Translations under genes and position numbers: made by a program
The notes under the pieces: model-generated
Databases searched by the model: none
Told to the model about the DNA's origin: nothing
What the model saw: the letters and a program-made list of their open reading frames with translations, nothing else
Shown: piece after piece, positions 7,004 to 15,120 of the stretch
Layout: every line of letters begins with the position of its first letter
Position numbering within the stretch: position 1 is the first letter of the stretch
From: JBFWMG01 sp050251715
GTDB lineage: Bacteria; Desulfobacterota; Desulfovibrionia; Desulfovibrionales; Desulfovibrionaceae
Assembly (NCBI GenBank): GCA_050251715.1
Contig: JBFWMG010000001.1
Span: 186,001 to 250,000 of the forward strand
DNA: 64,000 nucleotides
Direction of reading: 5' to 3'

Positions 7004-9643
7004 ATGGACCCGAACACCTTTACGCAAAAATCCCAGGACGCCGTGACCCAGGCCCAGACCCTGGCCGTGCGCCACGGCCACCAGGCCGTGGACGCCGAGC
7101 ATCTGCTGCTGGCCGTGGCCGGGCAGGAGCAGGGGCTTGGCCCCCGGCTGCTGGAAAAGGCCGGGGTGAACCCCGCCGCCTACATGGACGCCATCGAGGC
7201 GGAGCTGAACAAGCTGGCCTCGGTCAGCGGGCCGGGCGCGCGGCCCGGCGACGTGGTGGTCACCCAGCGCTGCAACATGGCGCTGGTGCGCGCCTCGGAC
7301 CTGGCCAAGCGCATGAAGGACGAGTTCGTGAGCGTGGAACACCTGCTCCTCGCCCTTATGGACGAGCCGCCCTCCACGGGCGTGGGCCGCGTCAACAAGG
7401 CGCACGGGCTGGACAAGGACAAGCTTTTGCAGGCGCTCACCGCCCTGCGCGGCAACCAGCGCGTCACCTCCCGCGACCCCGAAAACACCTATGAAGCGCT
7501 GCAAAAATATGGCCGCGACCTGGTGGAGGACGCGCGCAAGGGCCGCCTTGACCCGGTCATTGGCCGCGACGAGGAGATCCGGCGCTGCATCCGCATTTTG
7601 TCGCGCCGCACCAAGAACAACCCCGTGCTCATCGGCGAGGCGGGCGTGGGCAAGACCGCCGTGGTCGAGGGGCTGGCGCACCGCATCCTCAAGGGCGACG
7701 TGCCCGAGGGGTTGAAGGACAAGGTGCTCTTTGCCCTGGACATGGGCGCGCTCATCGCGGGCGCGAAATTCAGGGGCGAGTTCGAGGAGCGGCTCAAGGC
7801 CGTGCTCAAGGAAGTCGAAAAATCCGAGGGCCGTATCATCCTGTTCATCGACGAGCTGCACACCATTGTGGGCGCGGGCAAGGCCGAAGGTTCCATGGAC
7901 GCGGGCAACATGCTCAAGCCCATGCTGGCCCGGGGCGAGATCCATTGCATCGGCGCGACCACGGTGGACGAATACCGCAAGTATATCGAAAAGGATCCGG
8001 CGCTGGAGCGGCGCTTCCAGCCCATCATGGTGGACGAGCCCAGCGTGGAGGACACCATCTCCATCCTGCGCGGCCTGCGCGAGCGGTTCGAGGTGCACCA
8101 TGGCGTGCGCATTGCGGACGGGGCCATTGTGGAGGCGGCGGTCCTGTCGCACCGCTACATCACCGACCGCAACCTGCCGGACAAGGCCATCGACCTCATC
8201 GACGAGGCCGGGGCCATGATCCGCACGGAGATCGATTCCCTGCCGTCGGAGCTGGACGCGGCCAACCGCAAGATCATGCAGCTGGAGATCGAGCGCGAGG
8301 CGCTGCGCCGCGAGTCGGACAGCGCGTCCCGCGACCGGCTGAAGAAGCTGGAAAAGGAGCTGGCCGACCTGAAGGAGGAGCAGGCCGCGCTGCTGGCCCA
8401 GTGGGAGAGCGAAAAGGGGTCCATCGAGGACGTGCGCGCGCTCAAGGAGGCCATCGAGAAGACGCGGCGCGACATCGAGGAGGCCGAGCGCACCTATAAT
8501 CTGGAGCGCGCGGCGGAACTGAAATATTCCACGCTGCTGGACCTGGAAAAGCGGCTGGCCGCCGCCGAGCGCCAGGGTGGCGGGCCGGACCCGGACCAGC
8601 TGGCCCTGGAGGGCGGCGCGGCGGATGCGCAGCGGCTGCTCAAGGAAGAGGTGCGGCCCGAGGACATCGCGTCCATCGTGGCCAAGTGGACGGGCATCCC
8701 GGTGACGCGGCTTTTGGAAGGCGAGCGGGAAAAGCTGCTGCGGCTGGCCGACGTGCTGCACGAGCGCGTGGTGGGCCAGGACGAGGCCGTGGACGCGGTG
8801 GCCGACGCGGTGCTGCGGGCGCGGGCGGGACTGAAAGACCCCATGCGGCCCATTGGCTCGTTCATTTTCCTGGGTCCCACGGGCGTGGGCAAGACCGAGC
8901 TGACCAAGACCCTGGCACAGGCATTGTTCGACACCGAGGACAACATGGTGCGCATCGACATGAGCGAATACATGGAGAAGCACGCCGTGGCGCGGCTGAT
9001 CGGCGCGCCTCCCGGCTACGTGGGGTATGACGAGGGCGGGCAACTCACGGAGTCCGTGCGGCGCAAGCCGTATTCGGTCATTCTGTTCGACGAGATCGAG
9101 AAGGCGCACCCGGACGTGTTCAACGTGCTGTTGCAGATTCTGGACGACGGGCGGCTCACGGACAGCCATGGCCGCACCGTGGATTTTAAGAACACCATCG
9201 TCATCATGACCTCGAACATCGGCTCGCACCGGCTGCTGGAGGGGATCACGCGCGACGGCGCGTTCGAGGACGGCACGCGGGAGTCTGTCATGGCCGAGCT
9301 GCGCGAGGCGTTCCGGCCCGAGTTTTTGAACCGTGTGGACGAGATCGTGCTGTTCAAGCCTTTGCTTGCGGCGCAGCTCAAGGCGATCATCGAACTCCAG
9401 ATGCAGGGCCTGCGCAAGCGCCTGGAGGACCGTAAGATCACGCTCAACCTGACCGAAGCGGCCCGCACCTACATAGCCGAGGCCGCCTACGACCCGCATT
9501 ACGGCGCGCGCCCGCTCAAGCGTTTCATCCAGCAGCGGCTGGAGACCCCGCTCGCCAAAAAGCTGATCGCTGGCGACCTGCGCGACGGCGCGGCGGTCAC
9601 GATCGACGTGGCCAAGGACGGGGGCGGGTTGGTGTTTGGGTAG
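7004..9643 (+). CDS. clpB: ClpB disaggregase (Hsp100, AAA+ ATPase)
   Basis: An 879-residue protein close to the usual family length (857 in E. coli). In order it has the Clp N-domain repeats (1-150), AAA-1 with Walker A GEAGVGKTAVVEG, the coiled-coil middle domain (about 410-530, Leu/Glu/Lys-rich), AAA-2 with Walker A GPTGVGKTELTK, and the C-terminal D2-small domain. It works with DnaK and J-proteins to extract polypeptides from aggregates, which fits its position after cbpA-cbpM. A GTG ten codons upstream is in frame, but ATG 7004 follows GAGGAG at a proper distance and matches the usual MDPxxFT start. A terminator follows. Confidence 0.97.
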   Translation: MDPNTFTQKSQDAVTQAQTLAVRHGHQAVDAEHLLLAVAGQEQGLGPRLLEKAGVNPAAYMDAIEAELNKLASVSGPGARPGDVVVTQRCNMALVRASDLAKRMKDEFVSVEHLLLALMDEPPSTGVGRVNKAHGLDKDKLLQALTALRGNQRVTSRDPENTYEALQKYGRDLVEDARKGRLDPVIGRDEEIRRCIRILSRRTKNNPVLIGEAGVGKTAVVEGLAHRILKGDVPEGLKDKVLFALDMGALIAGAKFRGEFEERLKAVLKEVEKSEGRIILFIDELHTIVGAGKAEGSMDAGNMLKPMLARGEIHCIGATTVDEYRKYIEKDPALERRFQPIMVDEPSVEDTISILRGLRERFEVHHGVRIADGAIVEAAVLSHRYITDRNLPDKAIDLIDEAGAMIRTEIDSLPSELDAANRKIMQLEIEREALRRESDSASRDRLKKLEKELADLKEEQAALLAQWESEKGSIEDVRALKEAIEKTRRDIEEAERTYNLERAAELKYSTLLDLEKRLAAAERQGGGPDPDQLALEGGAADAQRLLKEEVRPEDIASIVAKWTGIPVTRLLEGEREKLLRLADVLHERVVGQDEAVDAVADAVLRARAGLKDPMRPIGSFIFLGPTGVGKTELTKTLAQALFDTEDNMVRIDMSEYMEKHAVARLIGAPPGYVGYDEGGQLTESVRRKPYSVILFDEIEKAHPDVFNVLLQILDDGRLTDSHGRTVDFKNTIVIMTSNIGSHRLLEGITRDGAFEDGTRESVMAELREAFRPEFLNRVDEIVLFKPLLAAQLKAIIELQMQGLRKRLEDRKITLNLTEAARTYIAEAAYDPHYGARPLKRFIQQRLETPLAKKLIAGDLRDGAAVTIDVAKDGGGLVFG

Positions 9644-9687
9644 GACTTTAATCTAGTTAATAGAGAGAAAGTCTGCATAACCCCTCG

Positions 9688-9718
9688 AAGACCTGAGGTT
9701 TGGCCTCAGGTCTTTTTT
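9688..9718 (+). terminator. Rho-independent terminator of clpB
   Basis: A perfect 10-bp stem AGACCTGAGG/CCTCAGGTCT (9689-9698 and 9704-9713) with a 5-nt loop and a run of six T. It marks the end of the high-GC chaperone cluster and the start of AT-rich DNA. Confidence 0.9.
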
Positions 9719-9783
9719 GTTGTTTAGTGCGACAATTGGCATTATATTGCTATCTATATATGCATTAATTACAAGGAGCCTAT

Positions 9784-11166
9784 ATGGGGATGAAATACCA
9801 AATTTTTGTAAGTTCAACGTATGCCGATTTACGCAATGCCAGAAGGAAAGTTATGGATGCCATCTCTAGTCTTCAGCATTTTCCAGTTGGCATGGAGCTG
9901 TTTAGTGCTGATAATGATGGACAATGGGATGTTATTACCAGGACGATTGATGAAAGTGACTATTATGTCGTGATAATAGGTCACAGATATGGAAGTGTTG
10001 CGGATGATGGAATTAGCTACACAGAAAAGGAGTATGATTATGCTGTTAAGAAAGGTATCCCGGTCCTCGCATTTATCAGGAGTAGGGACATCGCAACAAC
10101 ACCAGCAGAAAGAGATTCAGACCATTGTATGTCCGAAATGTTGGATAGATTTATTGAAAAGGCAACAAAAAATAAAATGTGTGATTTTTGGGAGATGGAT
10201 GACGAGTTGTCTACCAAGGTTGTTGTTGCGCTCGCAAAAATATTTTCAGGAAAGCCAAGGACGGGCTGGGTGAGATCTGATAATGCGATTTCCCCCGCAC
10301 TGTCGGAGGAAATGGCAGAATTGAGTAGAGAGAATAGGGCGCTGAGGGATGAAGTGCAAAGTTTAAAAATAAAATTTAATGCCAGAAAACCAAAAATTGG
10401 AGTTAAGATCAATGATGCCACAGAGGTATTTGTAATATACCGCGATAACAAGAAAATGATGCTTGAAGTTGGTGGCAGGGATATGGAGATGAATTTTGTT
10501 TGCAAACCAGATAAGATTGATTATGACGACGTTCCTTCTCATCTTGTTTCATATGTTTCCCGCGATGATGTGGATAATTACAACGCAAGTATTCCTGAAG
10601 ATGACGATATAGAACGATTTAACAAAGAGCTCGAAGGTTATTGGAGGGCGAAATCGTGCAGTTCGCAATTTGCTATATTCGTGGAAAATACTGGATCTGT
10701 AAAGGCCAAAAATATTGTAATTAAAATCACTACCCCGGATGGTGTCTTGGCGTTGGACAAAGACGATGTCGAGGGACTTAAGTTTCCATCTTCTCCCCTT
10801 CCTAAAAATCCTATTTTAAATGCTCAAGAGAAATATAATCAGAACTTGGCGATGAGGAACGCACCAATCTGGGCACAAATATCTCGGATAGATCAACCCT
10901 TTCCGATGTCTTACGGTAATCATTTTAGCGACTTGGCTGCTCGACTGGCTGCAAGCGGCCCCCCGAAAGGATATTGTAGCTATATTGACGGTGAGGTAAT
11001 TGTTGTGCAGATAGATGAACTTATGCATACGATGTCTTTTCAGTTGTCTCAATATGTGATTGTGCCACTATCGACTGGTGATTTTAAGATTAATATTTCT
11101 GTAATATGTGAGGAATATGCTGAAGCTGAGGAGATTGGTATCTCTATCACATCGATACAAGGATGA
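9784..11166 (+). CDS. DUF4062-domain protein (AT-rich, probably horizontally acquired)
   Basis: A 460-residue protein. Its N-terminus (YQIFVSSTYADLRNARR, then DYYVVIIGHRYGS, then TEKEYDYAVKKGIPVLAFI) is the DUF4062 domain, a Rossmann-like fold related to TIR/SEFIR-type signalling domains, with the typical FVSST start. A coiled-coil segment follows at about 170-200 (LSEEMAELSRENRALRDEV), then an unrecognised beta-rich C-terminal half. Codon use is strikingly AT-rich compared with both flanks. It stands alone between the clpB terminator and an IS element, behind AAGGAG. DUF4062 proteins are often found in anti-phage or NLR-like contexts, so a defence role is possible. That is inference; no partner gene is present. 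Confidence 0.7.
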   Translation: MGMKYQIFVSSTYADLRNARRKVMDAISSLQHFPVGMELFSADNDGQWDVITRTIDESDYYVVIIGHRYGSVADDGISYTEKEYDYAVKKGIPVLAFIRSRDIATTPAERDSDHCMSEMLDRFIEKATKNKMCDFWEMDDELSTKVVVALAKIFSGKPRTGWVRSDNAISPALSEEMAELSRENRALRDEVQSLKIKFNARKPKIGVKINDATEVFVIYRDNKKMMLEVGGRDMEMNFVCKPDKIDYDDVPSHLVSYVSRDDVDNYNASIPEDDDIERFNKELEGYWRAKSCSSQFAIFVENTGSVKAKNIVIKITTPDGVLALDKDDVEGLKFPSSPLPKNPILNAQEKYNQNLAMRNAPIWAQISRIDQPFPMSYGNHFSDLAARLAASGPPKGYCSYIDGEVIVVQIDELMHTMSFQLSQYVIVPLSTGDFKINISVICEEYAEAEEIGISITSIQG

Positions 11167-11197
11167 TGTGAAAGCACTGGGTGTATGAGGGACTGGT

Positions 11198-12413
11198 TGT
11201 ACAGAGAGAGTATTCACCTGACACTGCCGCCCCTGGCGGGGTGATGGTTACGCGGCCTTGTTGCCCGCCTTTTTCGTCTTCTCGGTCTTCGGCAATCCGT
11301 CCATGAACGCCTGATGAGGCGTCCTGCCATTCATGCCGCGCCCCTGGTGGGTTCGATCGTGGTTGTAGCCGTGCAGGTAACTGTCCAAATCCTTTTGCAT
11401 TTCAGCCACCGATTCATACCACTTCTCCCGGCCCTTGATCCGGAAGTGCTCGTCCAGGAGCGTGCGGTGCAGGCGCTCCACAAAGCCGTTGCTCTGCGGC
11501 CTGCGGATCTTGGTTGTCCGGTGCTCGATGCCCTCCAGTTGCAGGAACAGCTCGTAGGGGTGCCTGTCGGGCCTGCCGCAGAACTCCCGGCCGTTGTCCG
11601 AGAGGATGGTGCTGATGGCCGCCCCGTGGGCCTCGAAGTACGGCAGCACGTCCTCGTTCAGCACGTGCACCGCCGTCACCGGCAGCTTTGTGGTGTACAG
11701 CCGCCCCCAGGCGTAACGACTGTGGCAGTCCAGCACCGATTGCAGGTAGACCCGCCCCACGCCCTTGAGCACGCCCACGAAGAAGGTGTCCACGGCTACC
11801 AGATCGCCCGTGTGCCGCGTCTCGATGTGCCGCTCCCGAAACTCCGGGCTGAAACGTTCCAACATCCGCACCTGGTCGTCGGAAAGATCCATGCTCTGCT
11901 CACGCACCGTGCGCTCAAGCCGCAAGAGCCGCGAATGGCGGGAGAGCAAATCGTGCCTGCTCCAGACGCCGCGCACACCGCCGGAACTGACCTGCACACC
12001 TTGCAGGGCGAGCTGCTGCGCTACCCGCAAGGGGCCGTGCGTCGGGAATTTCAGGCTGTACTCCATGATGGCCAGTTCCACGGCCTCGTCCACGCGGTTG
12101 GGATGCGGCCCCTTGGCCCCCGGCAGGCGGTCAAGCAGCCCGTCCGCTCCGAATGTCTGGAAATTGCGCCTGATCTCGTAGAACTGTTGCCGGGAATAGC
12201 CCATGATGTTGCAGGCTTTGCTCACGTTGCCCAACTCGTTGGCCAGCTCTAGCAGGCTCAGCTTCCTTCGTGCTACTTTCTTGCCGGTGGTCATGACGGT
12301 CTCCTTGTTAAGGGTTGATGAAGTGTCGCAACTCCATCGCTACCCCAACCAGGAACGGCATGGCCACCTCCTCTTTCGAGGGCCAACTGTCAGGTTATAA
12401 CCATCTCAACACA
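11198..12413 (-). mobile_element. Intact IS481-family insertion sequence (1216 bp) with 7-bp target duplication
   Basis: The element is bounded by imperfect terminal inverted repeats of about 26 bp, both beginning with TGT and sharing GAGA and the inner block ACCTGACA. It carries one transposase gene. The heptamer GACTGGT occurs at 11191-11197 and again at 12414-12420, directly outside the two ends, and is a clean target-site duplication. Removing the element and one heptamer rejoins AT-rich sequence on both sides, so it inserted into the already foreign region. Confidence 0.9.
11248..12294 (-). CDS. IS481-family DDE transposase
   Basis: A 348-residue transposase. The N-terminal helix-turn-helix region (residues 10-60, with NVSKACNIMGYSRQQFYEIRR) is followed by the integrase-type catalytic core with the acidic triad. 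These residues are Asp in GDLVAVDTFFVG, Asp in ILSDNGREFCG, and Glu in QSNGFVERLHRTL. The C-terminal YNHDRTHQGRGMNGRTP motif is characteristic of the family. The start at 12294 has AAGGAGACC upstream. The gene looks complete and the element has intact ends, so it may still be active. Confidence 0.95.
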   Translation of the reverse strand: MTTGKKVARRKLSLLELANELGNVSKACNIMGYSRQQFYEIRRNFQTFGADGLLDRLPGAKGPHPNRVDEAVELAIMEYSLKFPTHGPLRVAQQLALQGVQVSSGGVRGVWSRHDLLSRHSRLLRLERTVREQSMDLSDDQVRMLERFSPEFRERHIETRHTGDLVAVDTFFVGVLKGVGRVYLQSVLDCHSRYAWGRLYTTKLPVTAVHVLNEDVLPYFEAHGAAISTILSDNGREFCGRPDRHPYELFLQLEGIEHRTTKIRRPQSNGFVERLHRTLLDEHFRIKGREKWYESVAEMQKDLDSYLHGYNHDRTHQGRGMNGRTPHQAFMDGLPKTEKTKKAGNKAA

Positions 12414-12532
12414 GACTGGTTTGTGTTTGATGCGATCCTTGGTTCTTGTTTTTTGCAATGATATGAGCTTAATACTAATTTTGCTGTATTGCTGAAAATA
12501 CAACTTACATGCCGATATCTACCAAGGTATTT

Positions 12533-12703
12533 ATGAAACACACCATCTCCGCCCTCGTGGCGAACACCCCCGGCGTGCTCGCCGAGATGGCCGCCGCGTT
12601 CGGGGCGTATCAGGTGAATATCACCTCCATATCCTGCGGCGAGACCGGGAATCCCGAGGTCTCGCGCATGGTCATCCGCGTGGAGGGCGCTACGTCGGTC
12701 TGA
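12533..12703 (+). pseudogene. Truncated acetolactate synthase small subunit (ilvN fragment)
   Basis: The first 50 or so codons repeat the start of the intact ilvN at 14609 (MKHTISALVANTPGVLAEM onward), the first half of an ACT domain. Similarity stops after GCGTGGAGG near 12687. Six codons later a TGA ends the frame, five bases before the stop codon of the convergent hipA-like gene. Over about 154 aligned bases I count 12 differences, mostly at third codon positions. The fragment is therefore an old, formerly constrained allele, not a fresh duplication. Without the second ACT half and the C-terminal domain it cannot be a working regulatory subunit. Confidence 0.85.
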
Positions 12704-12707
12704 CGCG

Positions 12708-13949
12708 TCAATCGCCTGTCTCTGCCCCCCTATACGCCTCCTCAACCAGCCGCATCTTTTCCCCGGACACCCCGGCCCGCTGATTTTCCGGTTGCCAGTT
12801 TGTTTGCACCACCAAACGCATCTCCTCCACGATGTGACGCGCCCTTGCCGGGGCAAGGGCATAATCCGCGCAGCGGGAGAGCGCGTTTGCCAGTGTGGCC
12901 GCCCGGCCCCGCGTGCCCACGGTCAGGGTCAGCAGGCTGGCCGCATCGTTGTCCAGCCTTGGTTGCGGCACAATGTCAAAGGCCGGGGACAGCCGCCAGC
13001 CCTTGCTCTGCGGGGTGTACAAAAAGCCGTGGTTCTTCAGGTGGTCGTCCCAGTTGTTGCACAGGATATTGAACACCAAGCGGCGGAACAGCTCTTCCAG
13101 ATCAACGTTGATATGCGCCGCCTCGCCAAAACGCCGGATGGCGAGCGCTATGTCCCCATATGCGCCCCGGCTCATGCCGTCCGCGCCGGTCAGCGTCATG
13201 GCCGACAAAAAATGCCGCCTCCCCGTGGTCTCGCGGTCAAACCGCTCGGCCAAAAACACGTCCCGCCCGCCCACGTCCACCACCCGGCACAGCGGCGTGC
13301 GGATGCCGCACAGCCCGGCCAGCCGCATGGCCGCAAGCTCAATGCGGCAGGTTGGCCACTGCTCCCGCTCCCGCGAAAATTTGGCGATCCACTGCCGTCC
13401 CTCGTAGGTGACGGCCGCCTTGGGCTGCGCGCCGCCCAGGGACGAGCCGCGCACCAAAAAACGGCGCTGTTCCGGCGGCAACGCCGCATCATTGAGCACC
13501 GCGTCCACAGTGCGCAGCAGCGCGGCCAGATCAAGACGCTCGCCCGCAATGACATCGGGCCGCCACACAGGCCGCGAGGCCCGCGGTCCGCGCAGGTCCG
13601 GGCCAAAGGCCAGCGCGCCCACGCGGTCGGCCTGGTCAGGTACGGTCAGGTAGTCGAATTCGGTGGGCGTCACGCCTCCGCTCTCGGCGGCCCTGTCCAG
13701 CAAATGCCGCCCCCAGCCGTCCGGGCTGGCGTCCTGAAAAGCCCGGAAGACGCCTGCGGTACGGTATTCGTTGCGGCCCAGCGGCAGTTGCAGCGGATCC
13801 ACGGGGGCCGCGTCGCGGCGTTCCAGGTAGCGTCTGCCGTATGAAAACGCGGACACGATGCTGTCCCGCTCCTGGTCCATGGTCAGCAGCCCGGCCGGAA
13901 CAAAGGTTCCGTCGAGGTGGATGTACACGTATGTCTTGTCCGTGGGCAT
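12708..13949 (-). CDS. hipA: HipA-type serine/threonine kinase toxin
   Basis: A 413-residue HipA-family protein counted from ATG 13949 (MPTDKTYVYIHLDG); an in-frame start at 14009 would add 20 unconserved residues. The N-terminal subdomain is followed by the Gly-rich loop RGSSLGGAQPKAAV, the substrate/ATP Lys in WIAKFSRE, the catalytic segment NWDDHLKNHGF, and the metal-binding Asp in SPAFDIVPQ. All kinase residues appear present. Known HipA toxins phosphorylate aminoacyl-tRNA synthetases and cause dormancy when freed from HipB. The HTH antitoxin gene lies just upstream on the same strand, the usual hipB-hipA order. Confidence 0.88.
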   Translation of the reverse strand: MPTDKTYVYIHLDGTFVPAGLLTMDQERDSIVSAFSYGRRYLERRDAAPVDPLQLPLGRNEYRTAGVFRAFQDASPDGWGRHLLDRAAESGGVTPTEFDYLTVPDQADRVGALAFGPDLRGPRASRPVWRPDVIAGERLDLAALLRTVDAVLNDAALPPEQRRFLVRGSSLGGAQPKAAVTYEGRQWIAKFSREREQWPTCRIELAAMRLAGLCGIRTPLCRVVDVGGRDVFLAERFDRETTGRRHFLSAMTLTGADGMSRGAYGDIALAIRRFGEAAHINVDLEELFRRLVFNILCNNWDDHLKNHGFLYTPQSKGWRLSPAFDIVPQPRLDNDAASLLTLTVGTRGRAATLANALSRCADYALAPARARHIVEEMRLVVQTNWQPENQRAGVSGEKMRLVEEAYRGAETGD

Positions 13950-14058
13950 GGGGCATCCTGGCGCATTTCGGTTTTGAGACAAAACGCTAGCCTCAAGCAA
14001 TGTCCTCATTGTTTGAGGGAAAGAAAGAGCGTCTAAACCTTCCCTGGGTTACAGCGCG

Positions 14059-14406
14059 CTAAAAGTCGAGCTCGTCATCGCTGGGGGCAACGGACCGGAC
14101 CCGCTTGGGCGCGCTGCGCGACTGCAGCCGCTTACCCAGCGTGTCGGTGTCCGGGTCGGCAACGCGCGCAATATCCCCGGCAAGCCCGAGCACATCGAGC
14201 ACCTGGGCGAGCGCCCCCAGCCCCACGGTCGCCGCGCCCCGCTCCAGCTTCATCAGCGTGGGGGCGCTGATGGACGCCCGCGTGGCCAGTTCTTCCTGCG
14301 TCATCCGCCTTTTCGTCCGGGCTTCCTTGAGTTGGTTGCCCAGTTTTCGCAGCGCCTCTTCGGCTTCAGGGGACAGCGCCTTCACAGACCGGCCCGTGTT
14401 TCCCAT
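14059..14406 (-). CDS. hipB: HipB-like Xre-family antitoxin
   Basis: A 115-residue protein with a Cro/C1-type HTH at about residues 25-80 (TQEELATRASISAPTLMKLERG) and a polar, probably flexible C-terminal tail ending in DDELDF. It sits immediately upstream of hipA on the same strand and would bind and neutralise HipA and repress the operon. A perfect 9-bp inverted repeat just upstream is a likely binding site. The charged tail may contact the toxin or be a proteolysis target; that is inference. Confidence 0.85.
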   Translation of the reverse strand: MGNTGRSVKALSPEAEEALRKLGNQLKEARTKRRMTQEELATRASISAPTLMKLERGAATVGLGALAQVLDVLGLAGDIARVADPDTDTLGKRLQSRSAPKRVRSVAPSDDELDF

Positions 14407-14429
14407 TGTTGCCTCGCTATCTATTGTAC

Positions 14430-14458
14430 AGTTTAGCTTAAATGCGTTTAGCTAAACT
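14430..14458 (-). promoter_or_regulatory. Putative hipBA operator
   Basis: A perfect 9-bp inverted repeat AGTTTAGCT/AGCTAAACT (14430-14438 and 14450-14458) lies about 24 bp upstream of the hipB start, in a short AT-rich stretch. The second arm also carries the palindrome TTTAGCTAAA. This is where an Xre-type antitoxin dimer would autoregulate its operon. Confidence 0.6.
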
Positions 14459-14554
14459 ATAGTTTGGTTTTAAGTTTGATGCAAGGGGTGTTTTTCGAGA
14501 AGAGGGAGAGAAGGGCGCCGCAGGGGAAGCCGCCGGACACTGGGCGAGTTCCGG

Positions 14555-14584
14555 TTGTGCTGCGGTGCGATTTGCCTGTATAGT
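14555..14584 (+). promoter_or_regulatory. Putative promoter of ilvN-ptb
   Basis: TTGTGC at 14555-14560, an 18-bp spacer and TATAGT at 14579-14584, about 25 bp upstream of the ilvN start. It lies between the hipBA operator and ilvN, so ilvN has its own promoter after the toxin-antitoxin pair. Confidence 0.45.
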
Positions 14585-14608
14585 GCCTGTCAGGAAAGAG
14601 AGGCCATC

Positions 14609-15088
14609 ATGAAACATACCATCTCCGCCCTGGTGGCGAACACGCCTGGCGTGCTGGCTGAAATGGCTGCCGCGTTTGGGGCGTATCAGGTGAATATCAC
14701 CTCCATATCCTGCGGCGAGACCGAGAATCCCGAGGTGTCGCGCATGGTCATCTGCGTGGAGGCGTCGGACGAGGAAGCACGGCGCATCACCGACGCCATG
14801 GCCGCCATGGACATGGTCATGCAGGTGGACGACCTGTCGCGCAAGGAGTTCGTGGACCGCGAACTCGTGCTCATCAAAATCTGCGTCAGCCGCGACACCA
14901 CCTCGCAGATCATGCAGATCCTCGAAGTGTTCCGCGCCAACGTGGTGGGCATGGGCAAGGAAACCCTCACCGCCGAACTCTCCGGCGACGAGGACCGCGT
15001 GGATGGGCTCATCACCATGCTCAAGCCGTTCGGCATAAAAAGCCTGTGCCGCACGGGCCGCATCGCGCTCAAGCGCGGCGACGACTAG
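14609..15088 (+). CDS. ilvN: Acetolactate synthase small (regulatory) subunit
   Basis: A 159-residue protein of usual IlvN/IlvH length. The N-terminal ACT domain (KHTISALVANTPGVLAEM, INITS-like NITSISCGE) is followed by the second ACT-like domain (LIKICVSRD, LTAELSGDEDRVDGLI). The family confers valine feedback on the catalytic subunit of branched-chain amino acid synthesis. The start is fixed by GAAAGAGAGG ahead of ATG 14609 and by the matching start in the truncated copy. No large-subunit gene lies nearby, so it acts in trans or on a distant ilvB. The ptb-like gene follows 32 bp later, suggesting an operon. Confidence 0.85.
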   Translation: MKHTISALVANTPGVLAEMAAAFGAYQVNITSISCGETENPEVSRMVICVEASDEEARRITDAMAAMDMVMQVDDLSRKEFVDRELVLIKICVSRDTTSQIMQILEVFRANVVGMGKETLTAELSGDEDRVDGLITMLKPFGIKSLCRTGRIALKRGDD

Positions 15089-15120
15089 GCCGCGTCCCAG
15101 TCCGCCCAAAGGACCGCGCC

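Noticed and set aside
6875..9499. An 874-codon leftward frame antisense to clpB
   Set aside because: ClpB on the other strand is complete and unmistakable; the antisense frame arises from its codon bias.
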